58,608 nt of DNA from JAPLST01 sp964397565 (lineage in GTDB: Bacteria > Auribacterota > UBA3054 > JAPLST01). The DNA lies in contig CAYNJC010000028.1 of the NCBI GenBank assembly GCA_964397565.1, positions 1 through 58,608 on the forward strand. The letters are read 5' to 3'. Positions 17,149 through 25,696 of the stretch are shown piece by piece. Positions within the stretch are counted from its first letter, which is position 1, and each line of letters begins with the position of its first letter. Made by a program: the position numbers and the translations under genes. The notes under the pieces are model-generated. The model saw only the letters and a list, made by a program, of their open reading frames with translations. It was not told the DNA's origin and ran no database searches.

Positions 17149-18123
17149 TTACCGTTCGGCCGCGCCGGTATAGTCGATGGCGCCGACGGTGCACGTCCAT
17201 GTTTTCGTCTCGGCGTCGAGACTCTTGACCACCGCGGTTTTCTTGGTCGATTTCAGCGCCAAAGCAACCCCAACCGTGACATTGGTTTCCTCGTTCGAGC
17301 CTTTGGGCATCACGCGCGCGACGACGCGGCTTTCGTAATTGGTTTCGCCGAGGATCATCACAAATTTCTCATTATTAAGCAGGTCGGTCATCGCCAGTTC
17401 GCTGCGATCCACGTTGTTTGAGCGGTTGATGCGCGGATTCCAGACCGGCTGCATCTTGACCGTCAGCGCGCCGACTTTGTAGACCGGCGTGGCCCCCTCT
17501 TTGATCTGCTCGTCCTCGTCGACAAAATTGGTGCGGCCTTTGTAGCGCACCTGCATTTTGCCACTCGGGGGGCGGTATTTGAAGACGAGCGGGCGGACCG
17601 GCTTGAAGATTTCGACGAAGCGCCAGTCATCCAACACGAGATTGGGGTCGCCGGGCTTCTGCGGATCGCTGTTGCGCTTGAACTCCTCCAGCGCCGTCAG
17701 GCCATCCTTATCCTGGTCTTCGGCGGCATCGCCCGGGTTGGTCCAATCCAAGCCGTGCTGCTTCTCCCAGACATTGGGGATGCCATCGCTGTCGCTGTCT
17801 TCTTTATAGCTGACTGTCGCGCCGCATTCGGGGCACGTCACGGACCATCGGGGCTGGAGCTTCTTGCAGGCGGTACAATACTGCAACCACGGATGCGCGA
17901 AATAATTGAACGCCAGCGCGGCGGGCACAGGGGCCTTGGCGCGGGTGATGATGGTATTATAGAGATCAACGTCATAGGTGCCAAGGTTGGTCACGGCCGG
18001 TTGCGTGGCAAACTCAGGAATAAGGGCGCCGCTGGTCACGATCATGACCATGACGATCAGGGCAATCAGAGCAACGATCCCCAAAACGATCTTTTCCCAA
18101 TATGCTGCGAGCTTGTTCATCAT
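17149..18123 (-). CDS. Amuc_1099-like pilus-system protein with zinc ribbon and Ca-binding loops
   Basis: 324 residues. One transmembrane segment (about 12-31), then a four-cysteine ribbon (C83, C86, C97, C100: CTACK...CPECG) and two calcium-loop-like motifs, DSDSDGIPNVWE (109-120) and DQDKDGLTALEE (136-147), of the type found in thrombospondin type-3/dockerin-like repeats. The C-terminal half is beta-rich without a recognised motif. It lies between the PilO-like gene and the secretin, the position of Amuc_1099 in Akkermansia, so it is probably an inner-membrane-anchored periplasmic linker. A zinc ribbon on the periplasmic side is odd. Confidence 0.78.
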   Translation of the reverse strand: MMNKLAAYWEKIVLGIVALIALIVMVMIVTSGALIPEFATQPAVTNLGTYDVDLYNTIITRAKAPVPAALAFNYFAHPWLQYCTACKKLQPRWSVTCPECGATVSYKEDSDSDGIPNVWEKQHGLDWTNPGDAAEDQDKDGLTALEEFKRNSDPQKPGDPNLVLDDWRFVEIFKPVRPLVFKYRPPSGKMQVRYKGRTNFVDEDEQIKEGATPVYKVGALTVKMQPVWNPRINRSNNVDRSELAMTDLLNNEKFVMILGETNYESRVVARVMPKGSNEETNVTVGVALALKSTKKTAVVKSLDAETKTWTCTVGAIDYTGAAER

Positions 18124-18149
18124 CTTGTTTGTGTGCGTGATCTCGACGT

Positions 18150-19043
18150 TTACTTGGTGGCCGGCGCGCGCTCGGCGGGCGCGAGAATGGGCAGGACATG
18201 GTCAACCACCATTTCGACGGCAACCTCTTCGGTAATGTCGGACGGGTCTTTCATTTCGCCCTGGGTCATGACTTCATCAATGGCGCGCACGCGGCGGATG
18301 CGGTAGAAGTGGTCTCGGTTACGAATGGCGGCGAAGACGCAGTAGAGTTTATCGGGTGCGATCCGCAGGTCGAATTTGACCGGCACGGTGGTGTACACGG
18401 CGCGGGCTTTGCCGGCGGCGATGTCGGCGGTTTTGCCGAGGCGCGGGCCGCCGGCCGGGCCTTCGTTGCCAAAGGTTTCGGCGTCTTCGATCATTTCGGT
18501 GCTGCCGGCCAGGCTGCTGTCGGGATTGCGGTCAATTGTCACGACGCTGACGGCGTGGTTTGTCAGCAGGACCTCGAGGACATCCTGAATGATGGCCAAT
18601 TGGCTGCTCAGTTTTGGAATCAATTCTTTCTCGGGCACTTTCTCGCCCAAGTATTCACTAAAACCGATATCTTCAGGGATGGCGACGCTTGCTTCGGTGC
18701 TGGCGGCATACAGTCTGTCGCGCAAGCCGCGCACAGTTTCTTTGAAGCTCGAGGGCGAATAGCTGGGCAGCACGCGATCGGGCACGACGGTGCGCATGGC
18801 GGCCGCGCGCTCTTTGCTGTCAACCAGCCGCTGCTGGTATTTCTTCACCAGTGCCTCGGTGGGCTCGCCGCGGTGCTTGGCGGCGACGGCATCGTAGCTG
18901 CTTTGGGCGCGGTCGAGGTCCGCCAGCGCGGCGGTCAGCGTACCGGCGGCGCCACGCCAGAGAACGGCCACGACAATGGTGACCAGCAGGATCACCCCTG
19001 CGGTGATCAGAAAGACTTGATGTTTCTTTGGATCAAAGGTCAT
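18150..19043 (-). CDS. Amuc_1100-like (PilO-like) pilus-system protein
   Basis: 297 residues with one transmembrane segment (about 11-29), a coiled-coil-like region (about 35-85) and a C-terminal alpha/beta part, the layout of PilO and of Amuc_1100. Expected to act in the periplasm as part of the alignment complex with the PilM/PilN-like protein upstream. The ATG at 19043 starts MTFDPKKHQVF. Gaps to the neighbours are 26 and 44 bp, consistent with one operon. Confidence 0.8.
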   Translation of the reverse strand: MTFDPKKHQVFLITAGVILLVTIVVAVLWRGAAGTLTAALADLDRAQSSYDAVAAKHRGEPTEALVKKYQQRLVDSKERAAAMRTVVPDRVLPSYSPSSFKETVRGLRDRLYAASTEASVAIPEDIGFSEYLGEKVPEKELIPKLSSQLAIIQDVLEVLLTNHAVSVVTIDRNPDSSLAGSTEMIEDAETFGNEGPAGGPRLGKTADIAAGKARAVYTTVPVKFDLRIAPDKLYCVFAAIRNRDHFYRIRRVRAIDEVMTQGEMKDPSDITEEVAVEMVVDHVLPILAPAERAPATK

Positions 19044-19087
19044 AAGTACGGTCTCGTCGCGTGTCTTGCCCGTGGGACCTGCCGCCG

Positions 19088-20776
19088 CTAGCGCGAGCGT
19101 GTCTGCACGGAATATGCATTTTTCACATCCAGATAATCATTGGTGCCATTGTCGTCCCAATCGAGGTCGGCTTCAAGGGCATAATCAATATACTTCTTCC
19201 ATTGGGTCAATTCGTTCTGACTGACATGTTGCAGGCCGCCCACCGCGCGGAAGGGGGTCTCGACATCTTCCCATTTGCCATAACAGCCGCCGCGCACAAC
19301 GATGCGCACGACCCGCGCCAGCGCGTCTTCATCCTCGACCACCGTGGTGCGCTCGGGCGAATTGGCCGGCAAGGCGGCGCGTTCTTTCTCATACACTTCG
19401 GCGAAGGTCTTGGTCTCGACCCCGTTGACCCAGGCGTTGGAGGGCATGCTTTTTTCGACCATCTGCCACAGCTGCACGAACAAGTCGCGTTCCCACAGGA
19501 CCCGGCGCAGATTCTCCGTTTCCTTGAACTGGGCATCGAGCGCGCGCCGGGTGGTCGTGATCGAGGTATCCACCGCCTGCGCGCGCGCCAGCAGATCCTG
19601 CGCCTCGATGGCGCGGGCTTGGGCGACGGATTTTTTCATTGAGGTGTTGACCAACAAGCCGATGAAGACCAGCGCAAGCAGGGCGGCGGCGGCGATCAAC
19701 AGCGGCTTCTTGCGGTCGAAGCGGCGTTCTGCTTGAATGTCTGCCGGCAGCAGGTTGAGCGAATAGGGTGTCAGGCCGGCGCCGGTCAGGGCGCAGCCGA
19801 GGGCCTCGCCAAGCAGATTGGTCTGGGCACTGGCACCACCACTGGTGGCGGCGAAGACGGCCAGCGGCTCGACTTCGATTTTCAAACGCTCCGCCAGGAA
19901 TTCGCGCAGGCCGGGCACACTGGCATAGCCGCCGGTCAGCAGCAACTTCTGGGGCTTCTCGCCGTTGAGTTGTGACTTATAGAAGGTGAGCGAACGCGTG
20001 ATTTCCATGATCAGGCGGGTGACGGCGGCGCGCGCATTCTTGGTGGCGTCGCTGTCCCCTTCCTGTTGCACGGCAAGATTGATGTCATTAAAAAGGGTGG
20101 TACGCGCTTGGGCTTCGCTGATCGCCAGGGTTTTGGCGAGCGCGCCGATCATCGCGCTGCCGGTCACCGGCAGGGTGCGCATCCACAGCTTGGTGCCATC
20201 CACGATGGTCAGGTTGGTGGCGGTGGCGCCGAGGCTGAGCACGGCGGTCGCGGGTGCGACCGTGCCGTTGCCGGCGTGCAGGATGACATTGCCGAGCGCC
20301 AGCGCGCTGCTTTCAATGGCGGCGGCTTGCAGGCCTGCCTCGGCTAGCAGGGCCAGCAGGTCGGCGTTGATATCCTTCTTGATGGCGGCCAGCGCGACAT
20401 GGCTCTGGTCGCCTTCCGTGGCCACGGTAATGGCGCTCCAGTCGAGTTCTTCGAGCGGAAACGGGAGCTGCTGTTTGGCTTCTTCCGCGAGTTGCTTGTC
20501 CAGGGTGGCGGTGGGGATTTTGAGGGCGCGCAGGAGCGTGTGCGCGCTGGGCGCGGTTGCCACAACGGCGCCGGCCGGCAGCTTTTTCTCGCTGACCCAT
20601 TCCTGCAAAACACGGACGGCGGCGGCGTGCCATGCCGCGCTGTCCGCATCGTTGGGCAGGTCCAAGATGCGGATGCCGCTGGCTTCCACCGCAACCGCGT
20701 TCTTTTGAACGGCGATGACTACATATTTGAGCGCTTCGCGCCCCAGATCAATCCCGATGACTTTCTTGTCCCCCAC
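19088..20776 (-). CDS. pilM: PilM-like ATPase fused to a PilN-like membrane domain (Amuc_1101-like)
   Basis: 562 residues. The N-terminal two thirds are an actin-fold PilM domain (VIGIDLGREALKYV near the start, AVLSLGATATNLTIVDG, KLLLTGGYASVPGLREFL). A transmembrane segment follows (about 358-380), then a coiled coil and a PilN-like periplasmic part ending with an acidic loop DLDWDDNGTNDY. Start: GTG at 20776, preceded by AGAGGA at good spacing; a TTG at 20809 would add 11 residues with no clear ribosome site. First gene of the pilus-like operon. In Akkermansia the matching gene is Amuc_1101. Confidence 0.85.
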   Translation of the reverse strand: MGDKKVIGIDLGREALKYVVIAVQKNAVAVEASGIRILDLPNDADSAAWHAAAVRVLQEWVSEKKLPAGAVVATAPSAHTLLRALKIPTATLDKQLAEEAKQQLPFPLEELDWSAITVATEGDQSHVALAAIKKDINADLLALLAEAGLQAAAIESSALALGNVILHAGNGTVAPATAVLSLGATATNLTIVDGTKLWMRTLPVTGSAMIGALAKTLAISEAQARTTLFNDINLAVQQEGDSDATKNARAAVTRLIMEITRSLTFYKSQLNGEKPQKLLLTGGYASVPGLREFLAERLKIEVEPLAVFAATSGGASAQTNLLGEALGCALTGAGLTPYSLNLLPADIQAERRFDRKKPLLIAAAALLALVFIGLLVNTSMKKSVAQARAIEAQDLLARAQAVDTSITTTRRALDAQFKETENLRRVLWERDLFVQLWQMVEKSMPSNAWVNGVETKTFAEVYEKERAALPANSPERTTVVEDEDALARVVRIVVRGGCYGKWEDVETPFRAVGGLQHVSQNELTQWKKYIDYALEADLDWDDNGTNDYLDVKNAYSVQTRSR

Positions 20777-20894
20777 GTTCGTCCTCTGTTTCTTTGCCGA
20801 TAAAGTCAATTCATTAAAATTTCATGAAGGCCTACAAAAGAGCCAAAAAAAACAAACCCTGCAAAACTCTTCAACGGAGAGCGCGAGTATGGTA

Positions 20895-22130
20895 TCAAAA
20901 AGCATCGCGCTTGTCAACTGGGGGTGGCGCGCGGCGCGTCAAGGTGCTGTCTACCGCGTGTAGTCGCTGTTCCTGGTCGATGGTCGTGGCGAGCTGGCGG
21001 GCGCGGCGGACGGCCGCGCGCGCAACTTCATCGCGGCGCAGGGACGTCGCACAGCGCGCCAGTTGCACCTGGATTTCGGCGTCTTCCGGCAGATAGCGCG
21101 CGGCTTGCTGGTAGCGGTCAAACGCCAGGGCATAGCGTTGCTGGCCGAAGGCCTGCGTGCCCCAAGTGGCGTAGACCAAGCCCAGCGCGCGTTCCGTGCG
21201 CTCGGCCGGGCGCAGCACATGCAAGCGTTCATACGCGGCGCAGGCGGCTTGGTAGTTGCCCTGACGCGCGTAGGTGTCGGCCAGCAATTCTTCGGCGTCA
21301 GGCAGGCCGGGCGCCAGCGCGGTTGCCATCTTGGCGGCGCGCACTGCGCCGGTCAGGTCGCCGGCGGCGGCGGCAATTGCGCCAAGGTGATAGTGCGCTT
21401 GGGCGGCCACCGGCGCATCCAGATCAATTTGGGCGAAGGCGTGCGCGGCGGCGGATGTCTGGCCGGCATGCAGGCGCGCCAGCCCGACATTATACCACGC
21501 CTCGCTGTTGTTGGTCACGACCCCGGCCATGGTCTCAAAACAGGTGGCGGCCAAGGCATATTGCGTGACGGCCACATAGCCCATGCCCAGGTAGTAGAGC
21601 GTCTCGACGCCGCCGGGCGCGAGGTAGGCGGCGCGTTCGAGGACGGCCACGGCGCGTGCCGGCTGCGTGTGCCGCAACAAGGCGGTGCCGTACAACACAA
21701 GAAAGCGGTCGTTGCGCGGATCCAGCGCAATGGCTTTTTCATACCACGGGACGGCGACGGAAAACTCGTCCAGGCGTTCATGGCAAGCACCTAGATTGAA
21801 GAAGGCCTCGGCGAAGCGTGGATCACTGCGCCCGGCGGCATTGAACAAACGAATGGCGTCGCGATAGCGCTGCTGTTGCACCAAGGCGAGGCCTTCCGTG
21901 AAATAGCTTTGCGCGGCGGGCGTGGCGTCGCTGCGCGCGACCAGGCTTGTCTGCGGACTTGAAATTTGAGCTTTGAAATCTGAAATCTGGGATTTGGAAT
22001 TTGAGATTTGAGATGTGAGATTTGCATTGTCAGCCGCCGCGGCCAGCCCAAGCCAACAGAACCCGGCGCAGAGCACTGCGCGGCACGCGGAAAACCTACT
22101 CGGTACAAAAGTAATGATAGTGTCGGCCAT
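20895..22130 (-). CDS. Secreted TPR protein with an in-frame heptamer repeat linker
   Basis: 411 residues. A signal peptide (hydrophobic AVLCAGFCWLGLAAAA, about 16-31) is followed by a repeat-encoded linker that reads SQIS-NSK-SQIS-DFK-AQIS, then at least six TPR units (QQQRYRDAIRLFNAAGRSDP, FNLGACHERLDEFSVAVPWY and so on) to near the end. TPR proteins act as scaffolds; the partner is not known, but the gene is directly upstream of the pilus-like operon on the same strand. The ATG at 22130 has CAGGA seven bases upstream; in-frame ATGs at 22136 and 22172 are alternatives. The linker is a 7-bp array inserted between signal and mature part. Confidence 0.78.
   Translation of the reverse strand: MADTIITFVPSRFSACRAVLCAGFCWLGLAAAADNANLTSQISNSKSQISDFKAQISSPQTSLVARSDATPAAQSYFTEGLALVQQQRYRDAIRLFNAAGRSDPRFAEAFFNLGACHERLDEFSVAVPWYEKAIALDPRNDRFLVLYGTALLRHTQPARAVAVLERAAYLAPGGVETLYYLGMGYVAVTQYALAATCFETMAGVVTNNSEAWYNVGLARLHAGQTSAAAHAFAQIDLDAPVAAQAHYHLGAIAAAAGDLTGAVRAAKMATALAPGLPDAEELLADTYARQGNYQAACAAYERLHVLRPAERTERALGLVYATWGTQAFGQQRYALAFDRYQQAARYLPEDAEIQVQLARCATSLRRDEVARAAVRRARQLATTIDQEQRLHAVDSTLTRRAPPPVDKRDAF
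21959..22028 (+). repeat. Ten-unit heptamer array, unit TTGARAT, inside the TPR gene
   Basis: Ten contiguous 7-bp units (TTGAAAT, TTGAGCT, TTGAAAT, CTGAAAT and so on), in the orientation opposite to the gene. On the plus strand nearly every unit has TGA (one TGG, one TGC); on the coding strand this becomes TCA, so the array is translated without stops as a seven-residue repeat. Same unit as the array before yidC. Confidence 0.93.
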
Positions 22131-22194
22131 AATCATCCTGCGCGCCGCACGACGGCGCCACATGCACAACAAACCAGCGGCAGCTCACAAGAAA

Positions 22195-22607
22195 AGCAAC
22201 AGACAGCATGCATCATATAAGCCGGATTCTGTCATGCCCGGCGAGCACAGGGCCCGCGCCGGCATGGACAGCCATTCATCTCTGCGGCCTACCCGAACTG
22301 CCGCGGCGGCAGGCGCGCCGGAACTCGCTTGCGCGAGCTACACAGTTCCTATGTGGCCTTGCACCGGAGGGGTTTTCCGTGCCCGCGCCAGTTGCCCGGC
22401 GCGGCGGTGGGCTCTTACCCCACCCTTTCACCCTTACCCTGTCTGCCGAAGCAGCCAGGGCGGTCTGGTTTCTGTGGCACTCTCCGTTCCCGCGCGCTTG
22501 CCACGCGGGACCCCCGCTTGCGCGGGGCATCCTTGCCTGCGGGTGTCCGGACTTTCCTCCCCGGGCTGGGCCCGGGGCGGCTGTCCGATGCATGCCGCCT
22601 GTCGCAG
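22195..22607 (-). ncRNA. rnpB: RNase P RNA, bacterial type A-like
   Basis: The catalytic RNA that trims tRNA 5' ends. On the minus strand the conserved 5' sequence GAGGAAAGTCCGGAC (22560-22546) and the 3' hallmark CAGAATCCGGCTTAT (about 22225-22209) are both present. Ends were set from helix P1: GCGACAG plus GCATGCATC near 22605 pair with GATGCATGC plus CTGTTGC near 22196. Length about 410 nt is normal. It lies between the COG1579 zinc-ribbon gene and the TPR gene, in a gap with no real coding frame. Its protein partner rnpA is at 25.1 kb. Confidence 0.95.
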
Positions 22608-22614
22608 CGTCTTC

Positions 22615-23331
22615 TTATTTCCCAAGATGTTCGGTCAGATACAACACCCGCGCACAGGTCTCGCAGGTGACCAACCGATCTGCTTTCATGATGTCCGACA
22701 GCACATTCACCGGCAACTGAATGTTGCAGCCCGTGCAAATCCCGTCCACCACCGGCACGACCACATACGGCGCGCGCGTCTTCAACAGGCGGCTGTACAG
22801 CGCCAGCGCGTCTTGATTGACGGTCTTCTCAACTTCACGCCGGATGGCGCGATGGCGCCGCAGTCTGACGTTCAACTCCGCAATCGCTTTCTTGGCCTCT
22901 TCGGCCTGCGCCAGCAAAGCATTTTTCTGCAGCTCAACTTCGGCCTTCTTGGCGGCGATGCGCTCGTCCAGTTCTTTGAGCATCACGCCCACTTGCTCAA
23001 GCGCCGTCGTGTGTTTGACGGCGTGCTCTTCCGCATTGCTGATTTCCGCAGTCAAGGCCTGAAACTCGAGATTCTTGCGGATCTGGCCCTGCTTGTCTTT
23101 GAGTTGCTTGATTTGCGCGGCGTCGGCCGCGATGTCAATTTTGATCTGCCGCCCGCGCTCCTCCGCCGCAACCCGCGCGCAGTCGGCTTTGTGCAACTCA
23201 CGCACGGCGTTTTCATAATGCCCTTGTTCTTTGCGCAGGGTGTCGGGAATGGCGCTCATGCGCTGGCCCAACGCCAGGATCTCGGTATCCAAGCCCTGGA
23301 GCTCGACCAGCTTCTGCAATGTTTGAATCAT
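22615..23331 (-). CDS. COG1579-type coiled-coil zinc-ribbon protein
   Basis: 238 residues. Mostly a long coiled coil (about 5-175, heptad-rich with EELKD/KKAEVE stretches), followed by a C4 zinc ribbon: CTGC near 197 and CETC near 222, ending VLYLTEHLGK. This is the widespread family of putative nucleic-acid binding zinc-ribbon proteins; the function is not established. It ends 8 bp upstream of the predicted rnpB 5' end and probably shares its transcript. Confidence 0.82.
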   Translation of the reverse strand: MIQTLQKLVELQGLDTEILALGQRMSAIPDTLRKEQGHYENAVRELHKADCARVAAEERGRQIKIDIAADAAQIKQLKDKQGQIRKNLEFQALTAEISNAEEHAVKHTTALEQVGVMLKELDERIAAKKAEVELQKNALLAQAEEAKKAIAELNVRLRRHRAIRREVEKTVNQDALALYSRLLKTRAPYVVVPVVDGICTGCNIQLPVNVLSDIMKADRLVTCETCARVLYLTEHLGK

Positions 23332-23384
23332 GTGGTTGTCATGGCGGCATTGATGCCGGCACCTTTATCTGTAAATCCTAACGG

Positions 23385-24473
23385 TTAATACGCGGCATTG
23401 ATCGGGATCGACCCGAGATTTGTTTCGGCGCTGCTGCCCACCGCCAGCGCCTTGCCCGGCCCGGCGATCCTCGGCTTGGGCCCGGCTTCAAAACGGCAGG
23501 TGGTGAGCAGGCCACCATTCTGGTTGCCCAACAGGATCGTGCGGATCGCCGCGCCATAGACAAAGGTAACCGGGCCGCTGCCGGCGCAGATCAGCGAGTT
23601 CAGCCCGCCCGAGGGCGCGACGATGGTCGCGATGCCATTCGGATAGGTCGCCGTATTGTCCCAGCCGGCACAGACGGTCGGTTCTTGCACTTGCGGCACG
23701 CCGTTGCGCAGCGCGGAGCCCAAGCCGCCATTGGCGAAAATATAGCCAATGGTGCCCGGAGTATTGATATCCGCCGCGGCATGGCCGGCCACACCACCCA
23801 GGATGCCGCCATAGATGATGCCGCTGGCGGCATGCTTCACGCGCCGCACATAGATGGCGCCGATGTTGCCATTCGCGTTTACTTTTCTGACGATGCCACC
23901 GAACACATTCAGGGTTTTGATGCCGCCGACCGTGTTGACCGTGACTTCGCCAAAGTAGTTCGCCGGAAATGTCGCGATTTTCGCGGCAATCAGCGGCCGG
24001 CCATAGGTAATATTGATCACACCGAGACTGACGGTCGGGCTTACCGCTGCGGCCGGCTTGGTTGCACCAATCAAGATGTTGGGCTGGGAGCCATGATTGC
24101 CGCGCCAGTAGACATCCATTTGCGGGGCATAGAACGGCGGGGCGGTGAGGAAAAAGGAGCTCAGGTTGATCGCCAAGGTGATTGGATTGGCCACCGCTCC
24201 ATTCACCGTCAATTTTAGGGAGGCATTCACATCCGAGTTCATGTAGTACTCGAATTGCTCATAAGTGACGCCCTTGACGCGCAACGTCAGCCAGCCATTG
24301 GCGGCCAGCTTGCGCATGGAGAAATCCGGATAGTTCGGGATCCAGTTGACATACCACGCTTGGTAGGTCGCGCCGCTGTCGCGAATGTACTTCACTTGCC
24401 AGCCGGCATACGCCGAGGTGCACAGCATCACGAAGGCCACAACGGTGAGAGAGAAGACCATCAACTTTTTCAT
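23385..24473 (-). CDS. Secreted protein of unknown function
   Basis: 362 residues from MKKLMVFSLTVVAFVMLC with a signal peptide cleaved near AYA/GWQV. The mature part is rich in glycine, isoleucine, valine and asparagine with many short beta-strand-like stretches (GIINITYGRPLIAAKIATFP, GEVTVNTVGGIKTLNVFGG), suggesting a beta-helix or other beta-solenoid surface protein, but no family was recognised. No PEP-CTERM tail is present. The ATG at 24473 has AGGAGCGTAAG in front; the frame continues upstream to 24545 without a signal-like start. The gene ends about 50 bp before the zinc-ribbon gene. Confidence 0.65.
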   Translation of the reverse strand: MKKLMVFSLTVVAFVMLCTSAYAGWQVKYIRDSGATYQAWYVNWIPNYPDFSMRKLAANGWLTLRVKGVTYEQFEYYMNSDVNASLKLTVNGAVANPITLAINLSSFFLTAPPFYAPQMDVYWRGNHGSQPNILIGATKPAAAVSPTVSLGVINITYGRPLIAAKIATFPANYFGEVTVNTVGGIKTLNVFGGIVRKVNANGNIGAIYVRRVKHAASGIIYGGILGGVAGHAAADINTPGTIGYIFANGGLGSALRNGVPQVQEPTVCAGWDNTATYPNGIATIVAPSGGLNSLICAGSGPVTFVYGAAIRTILLGNQNGGLLTTCRFEAGPKPRIAGPGKALAVGSSAETNLGSIPINAAY

Positions 24474-24560
24474 CTTACGCTCCTGAAGCAAACGGTGAAC
24501 AAGGTGAACATCATGCAAGCAGTATAGCAAACATCCAAAGAACAAGCAAGCGGCAAGCGG

Positions 24561-24636
24561 TGGTGGAGAATACCGGGATCGAACCGGTGGCCTCCTGCTT
24601 GCAAAGCAGGCGCTCTCCCAGCTGAGCTAATTCCCC
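24561..24636 (-). tRNA. tRNA-Ala(TGC)
   Basis: Complete cloverleaf of 76 nt with encoded CCA (24563-24561), acceptor GGGGAAT/ATTCTCC, anticodon stem CCTGC/GCAGG with loop TTTGCAA, and T-arm GGTTCGATCC. Anticodon TGC. Confidence 0.97.
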
Positions 24637-24681
24637 GCGCCGCGCGGTTGCCAACCACAAAACTGTTTCCGCAAGCGGATA

Positions 24682-24758
<77 letters not shown>

Positions 24759-24774
24759 GCAAAAACCATAGGCA

Positions 24775-24803
24775 AGTATAACAAAAGCGATGCGACCTGT
24801 CAA
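24775..24803 (-). promoter_or_regulatory. Consensus promoter of the tRNA-Ile/tRNA-Ala pair
   Basis: Minus strand TTGACA (24803-24798), 17-bp spacer, TATACT (24780-24775), ending 17 bp before the tRNA-Ile 5' end. Confidence 0.85.
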
Positions 24804-24808
24804 CTCGG

Positions 24809-24837
24809 TTGACATTGCCGGCCTGATTGGCTATAAT
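24809..24837 (+). promoter_or_regulatory. Perfect sigma-70 consensus promoter of rpmH
   Basis: TTGACA (24809-24814), 17-bp spacer, TATAAT (24832-24837), 36 bp before the rpmH ATG. Its -35 box is only 5 bp from the -35 box of the divergent tRNA promoter; together they form the palindrome TGTCAA-CTCGG-TTGACA. Confidence 0.9.
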
Positions 24838-24873
24838 TATCGTCCGTAAATAGCAATCGACCTGGAGTAATGA

Positions 24874-25008
24874 ATGAAACGGACCTATCAACCTTCGAAT
24901 CTCTGCCGCAAGCGCACGCACGGTTTCCGCGAGCGGATGAGCACACGCGGCGGGCGCGCGGTCTTGAGTGCCCGGCGCGCAAAAGGGCGCAAGCGCGTCA
25001 GCATTTGA
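24874..25008 (+). CDS. rpmH: Ribosomal protein bL34
   Basis: 44 residues, basic, starting MKRTYQPSNLCRKRTHGF and ending GRKRVSI, the classic bL34 pattern; a component of the large ribosomal subunit. Too short for a usual length cut-off but unmistakable, with a consensus promoter and GGAG 10 bp upstream of the ATG at 24874. The stop TGA overlaps a TTG (25005) that could start rnpA, the usual tight coupling of these two genes. Confidence 0.97.
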   Translation: MKRTYQPSNLCRKRTHGFRERMSTRGGRAVLSARRAKGRKRVSI

Positions 25009-25067
25009 ACGATGCCGGCGACGTTGGCGGGGCAGGCCAGGCAGCCGGGCAACCAGCCGACCAGCAC

Positions 25068-25433
25068 TTGCCGCGGCATGTCTTGTTGCGTCGCCGTCGT
25101 GACTTCCTGCGCATCTTTGCCGCCGGCCGCCGGCAGCATGGCACCTTTATGAGCATGATCGTCTATCACCCGGAGCGCGCGCGCGGCGAGGACGGCCAGC
25201 GCGTGGCCGCCGTGGCCCGCAAAAAAGAGTTTCACCAGGCCGTCGATCGCAATCGCGTCAAGCGTCGCTTGCGCGAAGTCGCGCGTCTGAATCGGGCCTG
25301 CTTGCGGCCCGATCTCTGGCTGGTGCTGCAGGCCCGCAGCGGCGCGTTGCACGCGCCCTGGCCGGCCTTGTGTGCCGAATTCATGGCGTTGTGTCAGGCG
25401 GCCCGGCTGGTCCGCGAGGAAGCGCACCCATGA
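25068..25433 (+). CDS. rnpA: Ribonuclease P protein component
   Basis: Protein subunit that assists RNase P RNA (rnpB at 22.2 kb). The family core is clear: LPRHVLLRRRRDFLRIFAAG at the start, FMSMIVYHP, RVAAVARKKEFHQAVDRNRVKRRLRE with the RNR motif, and LRPDLWLVLQAR. Start uncertain: a TTG at 25068 gives 121 residues that begin exactly where the family does; a TTG at 25005 overlapping the rpmH stop would give 142. No ATG is available in frame between rpmH and the core. The stop overlaps the yidD ATG (ATGA). Confidence 0.88.
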   Translation: MPRHVLLRRRRDFLRIFAAGRRQHGTFMSMIVYHPERARGEDGQRVAAVARKKEFHQAVDRNRVKRRLREVARLNRACLRPDLWLVLQARSGALHAPWPALCAEFMALCQAARLVREEAHP

Positions 25434-25696
25434 GCGGCAATGTCCGCCAGACACTGCCGGCGCTCCTTTGGCAATGTCGGCATTGGCCGGCATGGCTCGC
25501 CTGTGCGGCGATTCGCGCGTATCAATTGATCGTGGCGCCGGTCCTGCCGCGGGCCTGCCGCTTCGAACCGTCCTGCTCGCACTACACCGTGGAGGCACTG
25601 CGCAAGCATGGCCTCTGGAAAGGCCTCTGGCTCGGCCTGTGCCGTATCTGCCGTTGCCATCCGTGGCATGCGGGCGGCTATGATCCCGTCCCGTGA
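25430..25696 (+). CDS. yidD: Membrane protein insertion efficiency factor
   Basis: 88 residues, small amphipathic membrane-associated protein that helps YidC. Signature CRFEPSCSHYTVEALRKHG followed by GLWLGLCRICRCHPWHAGGYDPVP at the C-terminus. The ATG overlaps the rnpA stop. Its own stop TGA (25694-25696) is within the first unit of the heptamer array that leads to yidC. Confidence 0.95.
   Translation: MSGNVRQTLPALLWQCRHWPAWLACAAIRAYQLIVAPVLPRACRFEPSCSHYTVEALRKHGLWKGLWLGLCRICRCHPWHAGGYDPVP

Noticed and set aside
22015..23388. 457-residue plus-strand frame across rnpB and the zinc-ribbon gene
   Set aside because: It runs antisense to RNase P RNA and to a recognised gene; no family similarity.
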